Shown here: positions 45,220 through 53,552 of the stretch, in pieces
Layout of the letters: every line of letters begins with the position of its first letter
How positions within the stretch are numbered: position 1 is the stretch's first letter
NCBI GenBank assembly: GCA_963769665.1
Contig: CAVYMQ010000003.1
Span: forward strand, 1 to 64,000
From: JACCTU01 sp963769665
GTDB taxonomy: Bacteria > Actinomycetota > Thermoleophilia > Gaiellales > Gaiellaceae
Direction: 5' to 3'
Length of the DNA: 64,000 bases
Notes under the pieces: generated by a model
The model's input: only the letters and a program-made list of their open reading frames with translations
Told to the model about the DNA's origin: nothing
Database searches by the model: none
Program-made: the position numbers and the translations under genes

Positions 45220-47612
45220 GCGCGAAGCCGATCGTCAACCTGCTGCTCGTCGACGACCACGAGGAGAACCTCGTCGCCCTGCGCGCGATCCTGGAGCCGC
45301 TCGGTGAGAACCTCGTCAGCGCGAACTCCGGCGAGGAGGCGCTCCGGGCGCTGCTCCACCAGGACTTCGCGTGCATCCTGCTCGACGTCCAGATGCCGGG
45401 ACTCGACGGGTTCGACACGGCAGAGCTGATCAAGCAGCGCGAACGGTCGAAGACGATTCCGATCATCTTCCTGACCGCGATCTCGAAGGAGGAGCGGCAC
45501 GTGTTTCGCGGCTACTCCGCGGGTGCCGTCGACTACCTCTTCAAGCCCTTCGATCGGGAAGTGCTGCGCTCGAAGGTCGCGGTCTTCATCGAGCTGCACC
45601 GGAAGACCGCGGAGCTGAAGCGGCAAGGCGAGCTCCTACGTGAGCGCGACGTCGCCGAGGAGCGGCGGGTCAGTGAGGACCGCTACCGCCAGCTCGCAGA
45701 CGCCATGCCGCAGATCGTCTGGGCCGCCGACCGCGAAGGCCGCGCGACGTACTACAACCGCCGCTGGTTCGAGTACACGGGCCAGACCGTGGAAGAGGCC
45801 GGTGAGAACGGCTGGACGCTCGCGGTCCACCCCGACGACTTCCCTGCCGCGGCCGCGAAGCGCGCGGCGACGCTTGCCTCCGGCGAGGCCTTCGAGGTCG
45901 AGTACCGCTTCCGCGCGGCCGACGGAACGTACCGCTGGCATCTCGGTCGCGCGGTGCCGATCCGGGGCGCGGAAGGCGCGATCGACTTCTGGATCGGCAC
46001 GGCCACCGACATCCACGATCACAAGCGGACCCAGCAGGCGCAGCGCTTCCTCCTCGAAGCCGGCGAGCTGCTCGGCACGTCGCTCCACCACATCGACACA
46101 CTCGAAGCGGTCGCGCGCGCGGCCGTCCCGGCCGTCGCCGACTGGGCAGCGGTGCACGTCGTCGACGAAGGCGTCGTGCTCCAGGTCGCGCTCGCGCACG
46201 TCGACCCGCAGAAGATCGTCTTCGCCGAGGAGCTGCAGCAGCGCTACCCGCCGAACGAGCAGAGCGCCGTCGCCGAGGTGATCCGCACCGGCAAGTCGCA
46301 ATTCGTCGGCGAGCTGACCGACGCGATGCTCCGCCAGGGTGCCGTCGACGAGCTGCACTACGACCTGATTCGCGAGCTCGGGCTCGAGTCGTTCGTCTGC
46401 GTGCCCCTGAGCGTTCAGGACCGCGTGCTCGGCGCGATCACGCTGGCGACCGCCGAGTCGGGCCGCCGCTACGACGAGACCGACCTCCTCTTCGTCGAGG
46501 AGCTCGGCAGGCGCGCAGCCACGGCGATCGAGAACGCACGCCTCTACCGGATGGCCGACGAGCGGGCGCAGGCCTCGCGGGTGCTGGAGGCGGTCGCCGA
46601 CGGCGTCGTGCTCGTCGACAAAGAGGGCGTCGTGCGGCTCTGGAACCCGGCGGCCGCGCGGATCACGGGGTTCGGGCTCGACCAGGTGCTCGGCCGCCCG
46701 ATCACCGACGTCGTCCCCGGGTGGGAGCAGCTCGCCCAGCGGATCCCGGTCAGCGAGGACCCTGGGACAGGCCGCGCGGAGACCACTCCGGTCGAGCTCG
46801 GCGGCCGTGAGCTCTGGATCTCCGGCTCGGGCGTCGAGCTCGACGAGGGCATCGTCTACGCGTTCCGGGACCTGACCGAGGAGCGCGCGCTCGAGCAGAT
46901 GAGAAGCGACTTCGTGGCCACGGTGTCCCATGAGCTCCGCACGCCTCTCGCAGCCATCTACGGAGCCGCGCTCACGATCCGTCGGCCCGACCTCGAGCTC
47001 GACGAGGAGCTCCACGACCACCTCCTGCAGGTGATCGCCGACGAGTCGGACCGGCTCGCGGCGATCGTGGAGGACCTCCTGATCGCGAGCCACCTGGACT
47101 CGGGCAAGCTCCGACTGGCGATCGCGGACTGCGACCCTGCCGACCTGGTGGCCGGCGTCGTCGAGGCCGCCGCGATCCACGTCCCGAGCAACGTCAAGCT
47201 CGTCGCCCAGGTCGAGCCGGAGCTCCCACGCGTGCGCGCGGACGCGAACCAGCTCAGGCAGGTGATCGGCAACCTCGTCGACAACGCGGTCAAGTACTCA
47301 CCCGGCGGCGGCGAGGTGCGCGTGGCGGCTGCGGCGACCGGCGCGACGGTGCGGTTCTCGGTGAGCGACACGGGGCTCGGGATCCCCGCGGGCGAGCAGC
47401 GGCGGATCTTCGAGAAGTTCTACCGCCTCGACCCCAACATGACCCGCGGGATCGGCGGCACCGGGCTCGGCCTCTACATCTCGAGCGAGCTCGTGCGGCG
47501 CTTCGACGGGCGGATCTGGGTCGAATCGCAGGAAGGCGAGGGCTCGACCTTCCACGTCGAGCTCCCGACGGCAGCGCACTCGAAGCGAAGGCGTACGGCA
47601 GTCGCGTCCTAG
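45216..47612 (+). CDS. Hybrid sensor histidine kinase REC-PAS-GAF-PAS-HisKA-HATPase
   Basis: A 798-residue soluble kinase starting at GTG 45216, which overlaps the cheB stop. Domains in order: a receiver (about 5-125, phosphoacceptor Asp in LLDVQMPGLDG), a PAS/PAC domain (about 150-275), GAF (about 290-450), a second PAS (about 455-565), HisKA with His572 in ATVSHELRTPL and HATPase with NLVDNAVKYSPGG and GGTGLGLYI. An N-terminal receiver suggests that the upstream kinase or another kinase controls this one, a two-step relay. The last gene of the operon; its stop is next to a convergent tRNA gene. Confidence 0.92.
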   Translation: MSAKPIVNLLLVDDHEENLVALRAILEPLGENLVSANSGEEALRALLHQDFACILLDVQMPGLDGFDTAELIKQRERSKTIPIIFLTAISKEERHVFRGYSAGAVDYLFKPFDREVLRSKVAVFIELHRKTAELKRQGELLRERDVAEERRVSEDRYRQLADAMPQIVWAADREGRATYYNRRWFEYTGQTVEEAGENGWTLAVHPDDFPAAAAKRAATLASGEAFEVEYRFRAADGTYRWHLGRAVPIRGAEGAIDFWIGTATDIHDHKRTQQAQRFLLEAGELLGTSLHHIDTLEAVARAAVPAVADWAAVHVVDEGVVLQVALAHVDPQKIVFAEELQQRYPPNEQSAVAEVIRTGKSQFVGELTDAMLRQGAVDELHYDLIRELGLESFVCVPLSVQDRVLGAITLATAESGRRYDETDLLFVEELGRRAATAIENARLYRMADERAQASRVLEAVADGVVLVDKEGVVRLWNPAAARITGFGLDQVLGRPITDVVPGWEQLAQRIPVSEDPGTGRAETTPVELGGRELWISGSGVELDEGIVYAFRDLTEERALEQMRSDFVATVSHELRTPLAAIYGAALTIRRPDLELDEELHDHLLQVIADESDRLAAIVEDLLIASHLDSGKLRLAIADCDPADLVAGVVEAAAIHVPSNVKLVAQVEPELPRVRADANQLRQVIGNLVDNAVKYSPGGGEVRVAAAATGATVRFSVSDTGLGIPAGEQRRIFEKFYRLDPNMTRGIGGTGLGLYISSELVRRFDGRIWVESQEGEGSTFHVELPTAAHSKRRRTAVAS

Positions 47613-47685
47613 AGCCGGAGGCCGGACTTGAACCGGCGACCTACTGCTTACAAGGCAGTTGCTCTACCAACTGAGCTACTCCGGC
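47613..47685 (-). tRNA. tRNA-Thr (anticodon TGT)
   Basis: On the minus strand the acceptor arm GCCGGAG pairs with CTCCGGC. The D-arm AGCTCAGTTGGTAGAGC, the anticodon stem-loop ACTGC-CTTGTAA-GCAGT with anticodon TGT, and the T-arm GCCGGTTCAAGTCCGGC are all standard. CCA is not encoded. It lies just downstream of the sigH-like gene, reading in the same direction. Confidence 0.95.
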
Positions 47686-47707
47686 GCAGCGGGGATGGTA
47701 GCCGCGA

Positions 47708-48373
47708 CTAGCTGAGTACTTGCCGGCCGCGCTGGTGCTGGAGCACCTTGCGCTTGACCCGCTGGAGCGCATTGTCGATCGTCTTCGTGTCGCAGCCGAG
47801 CTCGACCGACATGTCCTCGTACGAGCTGCCCTCGAGGTAGAGGCGAAGCGCTTCCGCCTCCAGGTGCGAGAGGCCGGTGCCGAGCGTGAAGACGAGGCTC
47901 TGGAGCTCCTCGCTCGAGATCACGACGATCGGCGGCTCGTCGACCGACGGGCCCGGCAGCGCATCGCCGAGTGTGCAGTCGCTCTCGGAGTCCTGGCCGG
48001 CCGGGGTCTGGCTGAACGAGACGTAGCCGTTCAGCGGCTGGTGCTTGAAGCGGGTCGCGGTCTTGATCGCGGTGATGATCTGGCGGGTGACGCAGAGCTC
48101 GGCAAACGAGCGGAACGACGTCTCCTTGTCGGCCCGGAAGTCGCGGACGGCCTTGTAGAGGCCGATCAGCCCCTCCTGGATCAGATCCTCCGAGTCGCCG
48201 CCGGCGAGGAAGTACGAGCTCGCCTTCAGGCGCACGAAGCCCGCGTACCGCTTGATCAGCGCGTCGAGCGCCGTCGAGTCGCCGTTCCGCGCACGCATCA
48301 CGAGCTGCAGGTCGGCGAGCTCTCGCGCGGCCCTGGCGGGTGTCTGGGCGTAGTGGGCTGGGCGGGCTGCCAT
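47708..48373 (-). CDS. sigH: RNA polymerase sigma factor, SigH (Spo0H)-like
   Basis: A 221-residue sigma-70 family protein. Region 2 is clear (SEDLIQEGLIGLYKAVRDF, then the promoter-melting SFRSFAELCVTRQIITAIKT). Region 4 contains LSHLEAEALRLYLEGSSYED and a helix-turn-helix with CDTKTIDNALQRVKRK. Length and sequence match the SigH/sigma-30 group, which directs stationary-phase and stress genes in Firmicutes. Gene order with the yacP-like gene and rlmB is also as in Firmicutes. A sigma-A type promoter and a LexA-type box lie in the 130-bp gap upstream, so it can be expressed apart from the operon before it. Confidence 0.88.
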   Translation of the reverse strand: MAARPAHYAQTPARAARELADLQLVMRARNGDSTALDALIKRYAGFVRLKASSYFLAGGDSEDLIQEGLIGLYKAVRDFRADKETSFRSFAELCVTRQIITAIKTATRFKHQPLNGYVSFSQTPAGQDSESDCTLGDALPGPSVDEPPIVVISSEELQSLVFTLGTGLSHLEAEALRLYLEGSSYEDMSVELGCDTKTIDNALQRVKRKVLQHQRGRQVLS

Positions 48374-48412
48374 GGGCGCGAAGGGTGAAGTCTCACCCTG
48401 AACTTGAGGTGG

Positions 48413-48441
48413 AACATAGCAACGGCTGGTCCAAGTTACAA
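48413..48441 (-). promoter_or_regulatory. Putative sigma-70 promoter of the sigH-like gene
   Basis: On the minus strand TTGTAA (48436-48441), a 17-nt spacer and TATGTT (48413-48418) match housekeeping -35 and -10 boxes. The start codon is 40 nt further on. Confidence 0.5.
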
Positions 48442-48468
48442 GGGTATTGCAGTGGACCTAATGTGATA

Positions 48469-48482
48469 CGAACAGATGTTCG
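48469..48482. promoter_or_regulatory. LexA-type SOS box upstream of the sigH-like gene
   Basis: CGAACAGATGTTCG is a perfect match to the Gram-positive and actinobacterial LexA consensus CGAAC-N4-GTTCG. It lies between the yacP-like stop and sigH, 27 nt upstream of the -35 box, in an AT-richer stretch than its surroundings. Confidence 0.6.
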
Positions 48483-48503
48483 CTCTTTGCGGGAACCGCT
48501 TCG

Positions 48504-48935
48504 CTACTGCCCGCGGCGCAGTCGCTCGAGCGCCGCGCGTGTGCGTTCGTCCAGGCGGTCGCCGAGCCTGAGCGGACGCTCCTCCGAGTGCGACGTGGCC
48601 TCCGCGTCGGCCAGGAATCGCTGCGAGGAGACGGTCCGCACCTCCTGCCCTGATACGCCTCGAATCACGCTGTCCGACGAGACGATGCAGACCGACTCGG
48701 ACCCGCGGTGCTCGGCCGCGAGGCGCTCGAGCAGCGTGTCGGCGTGCTCGGCGAAGCGGATCTCGAGCGGGCCGATCCGCTCGTCCGGGCCGGCCCCGTC
48801 GAAGACGAGGATCCCGCGCGCCCCGGTCGTGCCCACGAAGCTCGCCAGCCGGTCGATCAACTCCGTCGGCTCCTTGAAGGAACCCGCGTGGAGCAGGTTC
48901 CACCCGTCGAACAAATAGAGCGTCGGGTCAGGCAC
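48504..48935 (-). CDS. NYN-domain (YacP-like) putative endoribonuclease
   Basis: A 143-residue protein of the YacP/NYN family, a PIN-like fold with RNase activity described in Bacillus (Rae1). Key acidic residues are in YLFDGWNLLH, VFDGAG and IVSSDSVIR. Rae1 cuts mRNA in the ribosome; whether this one does is not shown. It is shorter than the Firmicutes protein by about 25 residues. It starts at GTG 48935, overlapping rlmB by 8 nt, and is followed by the sigH-like gene, the same order as in Bacillus. Confidence 0.87.
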   Translation of the reverse strand: MPDPTLYLFDGWNLLHAGSFKEPTELIDRLASFVGTTGARGILVFDGAGPDERIGPLEIRFAEHADTLLERLAAEHRGSESVCIVSSDSVIRGVSGQEVRTVSSQRFLADAEATSHSEERPLRLGDRLDERTRAALERLRRGQ

Positions 48936-49632
48936 GTTGGCGCTTGGCCTCGTAGACGAGGACGCCGGCCGCGACGCTGACGTTGAGCGACTCCACCGCG
49001 CCCTCGAGCGGGATCGACACGAGCTCGTCGCACGTGCGCCGCACGAGCGGCCGCAGCCCCTTCCCCTCTGCGCCGAAGACGAGCGCGAGCCCGCCCGAGA
49101 GATCGGCCTCCCACATCGAGCGCGGCGCGTCGCCCGCCGCGCCGACGACCCAGAGGTCGCCGCTCTTCACCTCGCCGAGGTAGCGCGCGAGGTTCGTCAC
49201 GACCGCGACCGGGAGATGCTCGACGGCTCCGGCGGAGGCCCGTGCAACGGCGGGCGTCACGCGCGCCGAACCGTGCGCCGGAACGACGACCCCGGTCGCC
49301 CCCGCTGCCTCGGCCGTCCGGATCACGGCGCCCAGGTTGTGCGGGTCGGAGACCTGGTCGAGCGCGACGATCAGCGGCTTCGGGACCGCGGCGAGCTCGT
49401 GGGCGTCGGCGTACTTGTACGGCTCGACCCACGCGACCACGCCCTGGTGGTCGCGGGTGTCGACGGCCTCGCTCAGCTCGCGCTCCTGCTTCACGTGGAC
49501 GCGCTTGCCGTTCTCGCGAAGCCAGGGCTCGGCCGCGAGCGCACGCTCGGTGGCCCAGAGCTCGAGGACCGCGCGCCGTCCGCGGAGCGCCTCGCGCACG
49601 GGGCGGCGGCCGTAGACCTGCTCGCGTGTCAC
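48928..49632 (-). CDS. rlmB: 23S rRNA (guanosine-2'-O-)-methyltransferase RlmB-like (SpoU family)
   Basis: A 234-residue SPOUT methyltransferase. It has an N-terminal L30e-like substrate-binding domain starting YGRRPVREALRG. The knotted catalytic domain shows ALDQVSDPHNLGAVIRTAEA, LALVFGAEGKGL and IPLEGAVESLNVSVAAGVLVYE, the three SpoU motifs. It methylates a ribose in rRNA or tRNA; RlmB (G2251 of 23S rRNA) is the usual assignment beside cysS. GTG 49632 overlaps the cysS stop as GTGA. Confidence 0.9.
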   Translation of the reverse strand: MTREQVYGRRPVREALRGRRAVLELWATERALAAEPWLRENGKRVHVKQERELSEAVDTRDHQGVVAWVEPYKYADAHELAAVPKPLIVALDQVSDPHNLGAVIRTAEAAGATGVVVPAHGSARVTPAVARASAGAVEHLPVAVVTNLARYLGEVKSGDLWVVGAAGDAPRSMWEADLSGGLALVFGAEGKGLRPLVRRTCDELVSIPLEGAVESLNVSVAAGVLVYEAKRQRA

Positions 49633-50900
49633 GACCTGGGGACGAGCTGGAACTCGGCGTCCGAGTCGCGGACGATCCAACCGGCTTCCTCGATCCCCCT
49701 GCGCAGCTCGTCGGCGTCGTCGAAGCGCCGCTCGGCACGCGCCCGCGCCCGCTCGCGCGCGAGCTCGACCACCTCCGGCGGCGCCTCCGGCAGCTCGGCC
49801 AGCGACTCGAGCCCGAAGATCTCCAGCGCCCGGCGGAGCAGGTCGTGGTCGCGCCACTCGTGCAGGACCGCGAGCGCCTCGGGCGTGTTGAAGTCGTCGT
49901 CGAGAGTCGTGGCGAAGCGCTCCCAGGAGCCCTCGGGCGCGGCCTCGGACGGGGCGCGAAAGACGTCGCGGAAGCCCTCTGCGCGCGCCGCCGCCGACCG
50001 GAGCGTCTGGTCGGTGAAGTCGAGCGGCTTGCGCCAGTGGCCGGTCGCGTAGAAGAGGAGCAGCGTCTCCCTCCCCCACGTCGCGAGCGCGTCCTTCAGC
50101 GTGAAGACGTTCCCGAGCGACTTGTGCATCTCGGCGCCGCCGAAGCGGAGGAGGCCGTTGTGCATCCAGATCCTCGCGAACCGGTGTCCGAGCGCACGGG
50201 ATTGCGCGAGCTCGTTCTCGTGGTGCGGGAAGACGAGATCGAGCCCGCCCCCATGCACCTCGAACTCGGGCCCGAGGTGCTTCTCGCTCATCGCCGAGCA
50301 CTCGATGTGCCAGCCCGGGCGGCCTTTGCCCCAGGGCGAGTCCCACGAGGTGTCCTCACCCGGCTTGTTCGCCTTCCAGAGCGCGAAGTCGCGCGGGTCC
50401 TCCTTGCGCGGGTTCGGCTCCTGCTCCTCGACCTTGTCGGGCCGCTGGCCGGACAGCTGCCCGTACTCGGGGAACCGCGAGACGCGGTAGTAGACGTCGC
50501 CGTCGACTTCGTAGGCGAACCTCGAGTCGATCAGCTGCTCGATCATCGCAAGCTGCTCGGGAATCGTTCCGCTCGCACGCGGCTCGAAGTCCGGCCGGCC
50601 GAGCCCGAGCCCGCTCGTGTCCTCGAGGTACCACTCCGTCGCGTTGCGCGCGAGCTCCGCGCTCTTGCCCGGCGCGGCCTCGTAGATCTTGTCGCCGACG
50701 TCCGTGATGTTGATCGCGAGCTGCACGTCGTAGCCGGTGTGTTGTAGCCAACGGCGCAGCCACATCGCGAACACGAACGGGACCGCGTTGCCCACGTGGA
50801 TGCGCTGGTAGACGGTCGGCCCGCACGAGTAGATCCGAACAGGCCCGGGAGGCTCGGGCAGGTCGGCGGGCCCGCGGGTGAGCGTGTCAGAGAGACGCAT
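49629..50900 (-). CDS. cysS: Cysteinyl-tRNA synthetase
   Basis: A 423-residue class I synthetase that loads Cys onto tRNA-Cys. It has YSCGPTVYQRIHVGNA with the HIGH-like site (HVGN) and the zinc-binding Cys, GRPGWHIECSAM with another zinc ligand, and HGGGLDLVFPHHENE. The KMSKS motif appears as MHKSLGN, an accepted variant in CysRS. The C-terminal DALR-like domain is short. The protein is about 40 residues shorter than E. coli CysRS. MshC, a mycothiol ligase paralogue, is the alternative, but its motif differs and this locus is the standard cysS position. It overlaps gltX by 14 nt. Confidence 0.92.
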   Translation of the reverse strand: MRLSDTLTRGPADLPEPPGPVRIYSCGPTVYQRIHVGNAVPFVFAMWLRRWLQHTGYDVQLAINITDVGDKIYEAAPGKSAELARNATEWYLEDTSGLGLGRPDFEPRASGTIPEQLAMIEQLIDSRFAYEVDGDVYYRVSRFPEYGQLSGQRPDKVEEQEPNPRKEDPRDFALWKANKPGEDTSWDSPWGKGRPGWHIECSAMSEKHLGPEFEVHGGGLDLVFPHHENELAQSRALGHRFARIWMHNGLLRFGGAEMHKSLGNVFTLKDALATWGRETLLLFYATGHWRKPLDFTDQTLRSAAARAEGFRDVFRAPSEAAPEGSWERFATTLDDDFNTPEALAVLHEWRDHDLLRRALEIFGLESLAELPEAPPEVVELARERARARAERRFDDADELRRGIEEAGWIVRDSDAEFQLVPRS

Positions 50901-51858
50901 CGACCCTCCGCAGCTGCTCGTCCCTCGGCAGCGCGGCCAACACCGCCCACAGCTCGGGGCCGCGCTCGCGCCCAGTCAGCACCAGCCGCAGCGCCTTCAG
51001 GTCGCCCCCGACCGCCTTCAGCTCCCGCACCAGATCCTTGGGCTCGAGGTCGACGAGCTCGCGGAACCGGAGCAGCGTCTCCGGCTGAACGGCGGCGGGC
51101 GGCGGCGTCTCCAAGATCGACCCAGCGTAGTCGCGCGCCTCGTTCAGGTCGCGGGCGCCCCGGAGCGCCGGCGCGACCGACGGCGGAACGCCTACACGTG
51201 CGCTCAGCTCCTCATCCGAGAGCGAGCCGATCGTGTCGATCGCGAGCCGCCGGATTCGCGACAGGTCGTAGTGGACGTCGTGCGCCGGAACGCCGAGCTC
51301 CTCGAGGTATGCGCGCACCGCCTCGCCCGGGATCCCGGTTTCGCGAAGCGACGCGACGGTCGCGCCCTCGGCGCGCTTCGAGAGCTTCTTGCCGTCCTCG
51401 CCGAGGATCAACCCGTGGTGGACGTACTCGGGCGGCGTCGCGCCGAGCGCCTCCGTGAGTCGCCGGTGCAGCGCCTCGTTGGGGCGGTGGTCGTTGCCGC
51501 GGATGACGTGCGTGATCCCGAAGTCGACGTCGTCGACGACGCTAGCGAGGTGGTACGTCGGTCGTCCGTCCTCGCGCACCAGCGTCACGCCGTCGAAACG
51601 CTCGCCGAGCGTCGCCGCGGCCTCGAGGTAGCGCTCCAGACGTTCGCTCTGACGCATCGGCCCGTCGTCCCAATCGACGCCCAGCCACTCCAGGTCGCGA
51701 AGGATCTCCTGCTCCCCGCCTTCGATGTTGCGAGCGGCGTCGGTGTCGTCGATCCGCAGGAGCATCCAGTCGCCCGCGCTGCGGTTGGCGACTGCGCTGA
51801 GCGCGTTTCCGACGTGGAGCGAGCCCGTCGGGCTCGGAGCGAAGCGAACCCTCTTCAT
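50887..51858 (-). CDS. gltX: Compact glutamyl-tRNA synthetase
   Basis: A 323-residue class I synthetase. HIGH-like site: APSPTGSLHVGNA (residues 7-19). KMSKS-like site: GKKLSKR (156-162). The segment YHLASVVDDVDFGITHVIRG between them is typical of GltX. It is 140-150 residues shorter than usual bacterial GluRS. Most of the connective insertion between SERLERY and the YHLASVVDD segment, about 80 residues including the usual zinc-binding region, is missing, and the anticodon-binding domain is reduced. Glu-Q-RS (YadB) is similarly short but lacks the anticodon domain that this one keeps in part (190-323). Its position between ispF and cysS supports GltX. Confidence 0.85.
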   Translation of the reverse strand: MKRVRFAPSPTGSLHVGNALSAVANRSAGDWMLLRIDDTDAARNIEGGEQEILRDLEWLGVDWDDGPMRQSERLERYLEAAATLGERFDGVTLVREDGRPTYHLASVVDDVDFGITHVIRGNDHRPNEALHRRLTEALGATPPEYVHHGLILGEDGKKLSKRAEGATVASLRETGIPGEAVRAYLEELGVPAHDVHYDLSRIRRLAIDTIGSLSDEELSARVGVPPSVAPALRGARDLNEARDYAGSILETPPPAAVQPETLLRFRELVDLEPKDLVRELKAVGGDLKALRLVLTGRERGPELWAVLAALPRDEQLRRVDASL

Positions 51859-51867
51859 GCAGCCACT

Positions 51868-52341
51868 CTAGAAGTCGAGCGAGTAGCCGACGTCCACAGG
51901 GTTGGGCGGAAACGGCACGACGCGCGTCTCGCCGTTGAGCCGCCAGCCACGGCGCTCGTAGAACGAGCGCGCCCGCTCGTTCGCTTCGAGCACCCAGAGA
52001 CTGCACCGCGACGACCCGAGGCCGCGGATGAGCTCAACCGCCTCGTCGTGCAGCCGCGAGCCGACACCCCGCCCCCAGGCGTTCGGGTGCGTGTACAGCC
52101 GCTCGAGCCACTCCGGACGTACGACCGCGAACCCGAGCAGCTCCTCTTCGTCCTCGGCGACGAGCGCCACCACGTCGTCGCTGCCGAGCAGCTCGCGCCA
52201 CGACTCCAGCACGACGTCCCGCGGGAACGGGTAGCGCCCGGGCGGAAAGACGTTCGAGAAGCCCTCGACCGCCGACGCTTCCTGCAGCCGTGCCAGTGCC
52301 TCAGCCTCGTCGGCATGCGCGCGGCGCAGCGTGAAGGTCAT
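51868..52341 (-). CDS. GNAT family N-acetyltransferase
   Basis: A 157-residue acetyltransferase. The acetyl-CoA pyrophosphate loop is in LYTHPNAWGRGVGSRLHDEA (motif A), preceded by a beta-strand LGFAVVRPEWLERL, and motif B is SLWVLEANERARSFYERRGW. The substrate is unknown: small molecules or protein N-termini are both possible. It lies next to gltX on the same strand, 9 nt away, and is divergent from mutY with 17 bp between the start codons. Confidence 0.88.
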   Translation of the reverse strand: MTFTLRRAHADEAEALARLQEASAVEGFSNVFPPGRYPFPRDVVLESWRELLGSDDVVALVAEDEEELLGFAVVRPEWLERLYTHPNAWGRGVGSRLHDEAVELIRGLGSSRCSLWVLEANERARSFYERRGWRLNGETRVVPFPPNPVDVGYSLDF

Positions 52342-52358
52342 GAGCGAATCGTAGACTC

Positions 52359-53084
52359 GTGCCGAAGATGGAGACCGAGCTCCTCACGTGGTTCGACGCT
52401 CACGGCGCCGACCTCCCGTGGCGCCGGACGCGCGACCCGTACGCGATCCTCGTCTCGGAGGTGATGCTCCAGCAGACGCAGGTCAGCCGGGTCGCGCCGC
52501 GCTACGAGGCCTGGCTCGGGCGCTGGCCCGAGGTCCACGCTCTCGCCGCGGCCTCCCCAGCAGAGGTGATCCGCGAGTGGCAGGGGCTCGGCTACAACCG
52601 CCGCGGGCTGAACCTGCACCGCGCCGCTCGCCACGTCGCCGAGCACGGCTGGCCGGACGACCTGACCGAGCTTCCGGGCGTCGGGCCCTACACCGCCGCG
52701 GCGGTGCGTGCGTTCGCGCTCGGCCACGCCGTGCTCCCGCGCGACACGAACGTGCTCCGCATCGAGGAGCGGACCGGTCACACCTTCGACCCCGCTTGCG
52801 GACAGGCGCTCATGGACCTCGGACGGACGATCTGCCTCGCGCGCGTTCCGCGCTGCGACGTGTGCCCGCTCGCCGAGCGGTGCCCGTCCCGCGGCCGGCG
52901 CTACGAGCCGCAGCGCAAGCAGTCGCCGTTCGAGGGCTCGTTCCGCCAGCGGCGGGCGGCGATGCTGCGCCTCGTCGCCGAGTCGCCGCGCCCGCTCGCG
53001 GAGCTCGACGGCGAGGCGGTGGAGGCGCTCGAGCGGGACGGTCTCGTCGCCACGGCGAACGGGACGGTCCGGCTACCGGCTTAG
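52359..53084 (+). CDS. mutY: A/G-specific adenine glycosylase without NUDIX domain
   Basis: A 241-residue DNA repair enzyme that removes adenine opposite 8-oxoguanine. It has PWRRTRDPY, the catalytic Glu in SEVMLQQTQVSRV, the helix-hairpin-helix LPGVGPYTAAAV, the catalytic Asp in LPRDTNVLR and the [4Fe-4S] loop C-x6-C-x2-C-x5-C (CLARVPRCDVCPLAERC). The C-terminal NUDIX-like domain that recognises 8-oxoG in full-length MutY (about 350 residues) is missing, replaced by 55 residues of a winged-helix-like tail. GTG 52359 or ATG 52368 may be the start. Its 3' end overlaps ispF by 12 nt. Confidence 0.87.
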   Translation: MPKMETELLTWFDAHGADLPWRRTRDPYAILVSEVMLQQTQVSRVAPRYEAWLGRWPEVHALAAASPAEVIREWQGLGYNRRGLNLHRAARHVAEHGWPDDLTELPGVGPYTAAAVRAFALGHAVLPRDTNVLRIEERTGHTFDPACGQALMDLGRTICLARVPRCDVCPLAERCPSRGRRYEPQRKQSPFEGSFRQRRAAMLRLVAESPRPLAELDGEAVEALERDGLVATANGTVRLPA

Positions 53085-53552
53085 CAGCGCGACGGCCTGT
53101 GCGGCGAGTCCCTCGCCGCGGCCCGTGAAGCCGAGCCGGTCCGTCGTCGTCGCGCGCACCGCGACCCACTCCTCGTCGACGCCGAACGCTCCGGCGATCC
53201 GCTTGCGCATCTGCTCTCGGTACGGCCCGAGCCGCGGCTCCTCGCCGATCAAGATGCAGTCGGCGTTCACGAGCTGCAGCCCCAGCGCCTGCACGCCTCC
53301 GTAAGCCTGCGCGAGCAGGTCGACCGACCTCGCGCCTTCCCAGCGCGGATCACCCGACGGGAACATCGTGCCGATGTCGTCGAGCCCGGCCGCGCCGAGG
53401 ATCGCGTCGATCAACGCGTGCGTGATCACGTCGCCGTCCGAGTGCCCGGCGAGCCCGCGAGGGAACGGAATCTCGACGCCGCCGAGCACGAGCGGCACGC
53501 CCTCGACGAGCGCGTGCGCGTCGAAGCCGGTCCCGACCCGGTAGTCGTTCAC
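53073..53552 (-). CDS. ispF: 2-C-methyl-D-erythritol 2,4-cyclodiphosphate synthase
   Basis: A 159-residue MEP-pathway enzyme that makes the cyclic diphosphate precursor of isoprenoids. Metal-binding and active-site motifs are complete: GTGFDAHAL (Asp and His), GGVEIPFPRGLAGHSDGD (His and Asp), THALIDAILGAAGLDDIG and the C-terminal RATTTDRLGFTGRGEG. It is a homotrimer in known cases. GTG 53552 overlaps the stop of the PHP gene as GTGA. IspD of the same pathway lies 2 kb upstream on the same strand, split off by two other genes. Confidence 0.94.
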   Translation of the reverse strand: MNDYRVGTGFDAHALVEGVPLVLGGVEIPFPRGLAGHSDGDVITHALIDAILGAAGLDDIGTMFPSGDPRWEGARSVDLLAQAYGGVQALGLQLVNADCILIGEEPRLGPYREQMRKRIAGAFGVDEEWVAVRATTTDRLGFTGRGEGLAAQAVALLSR

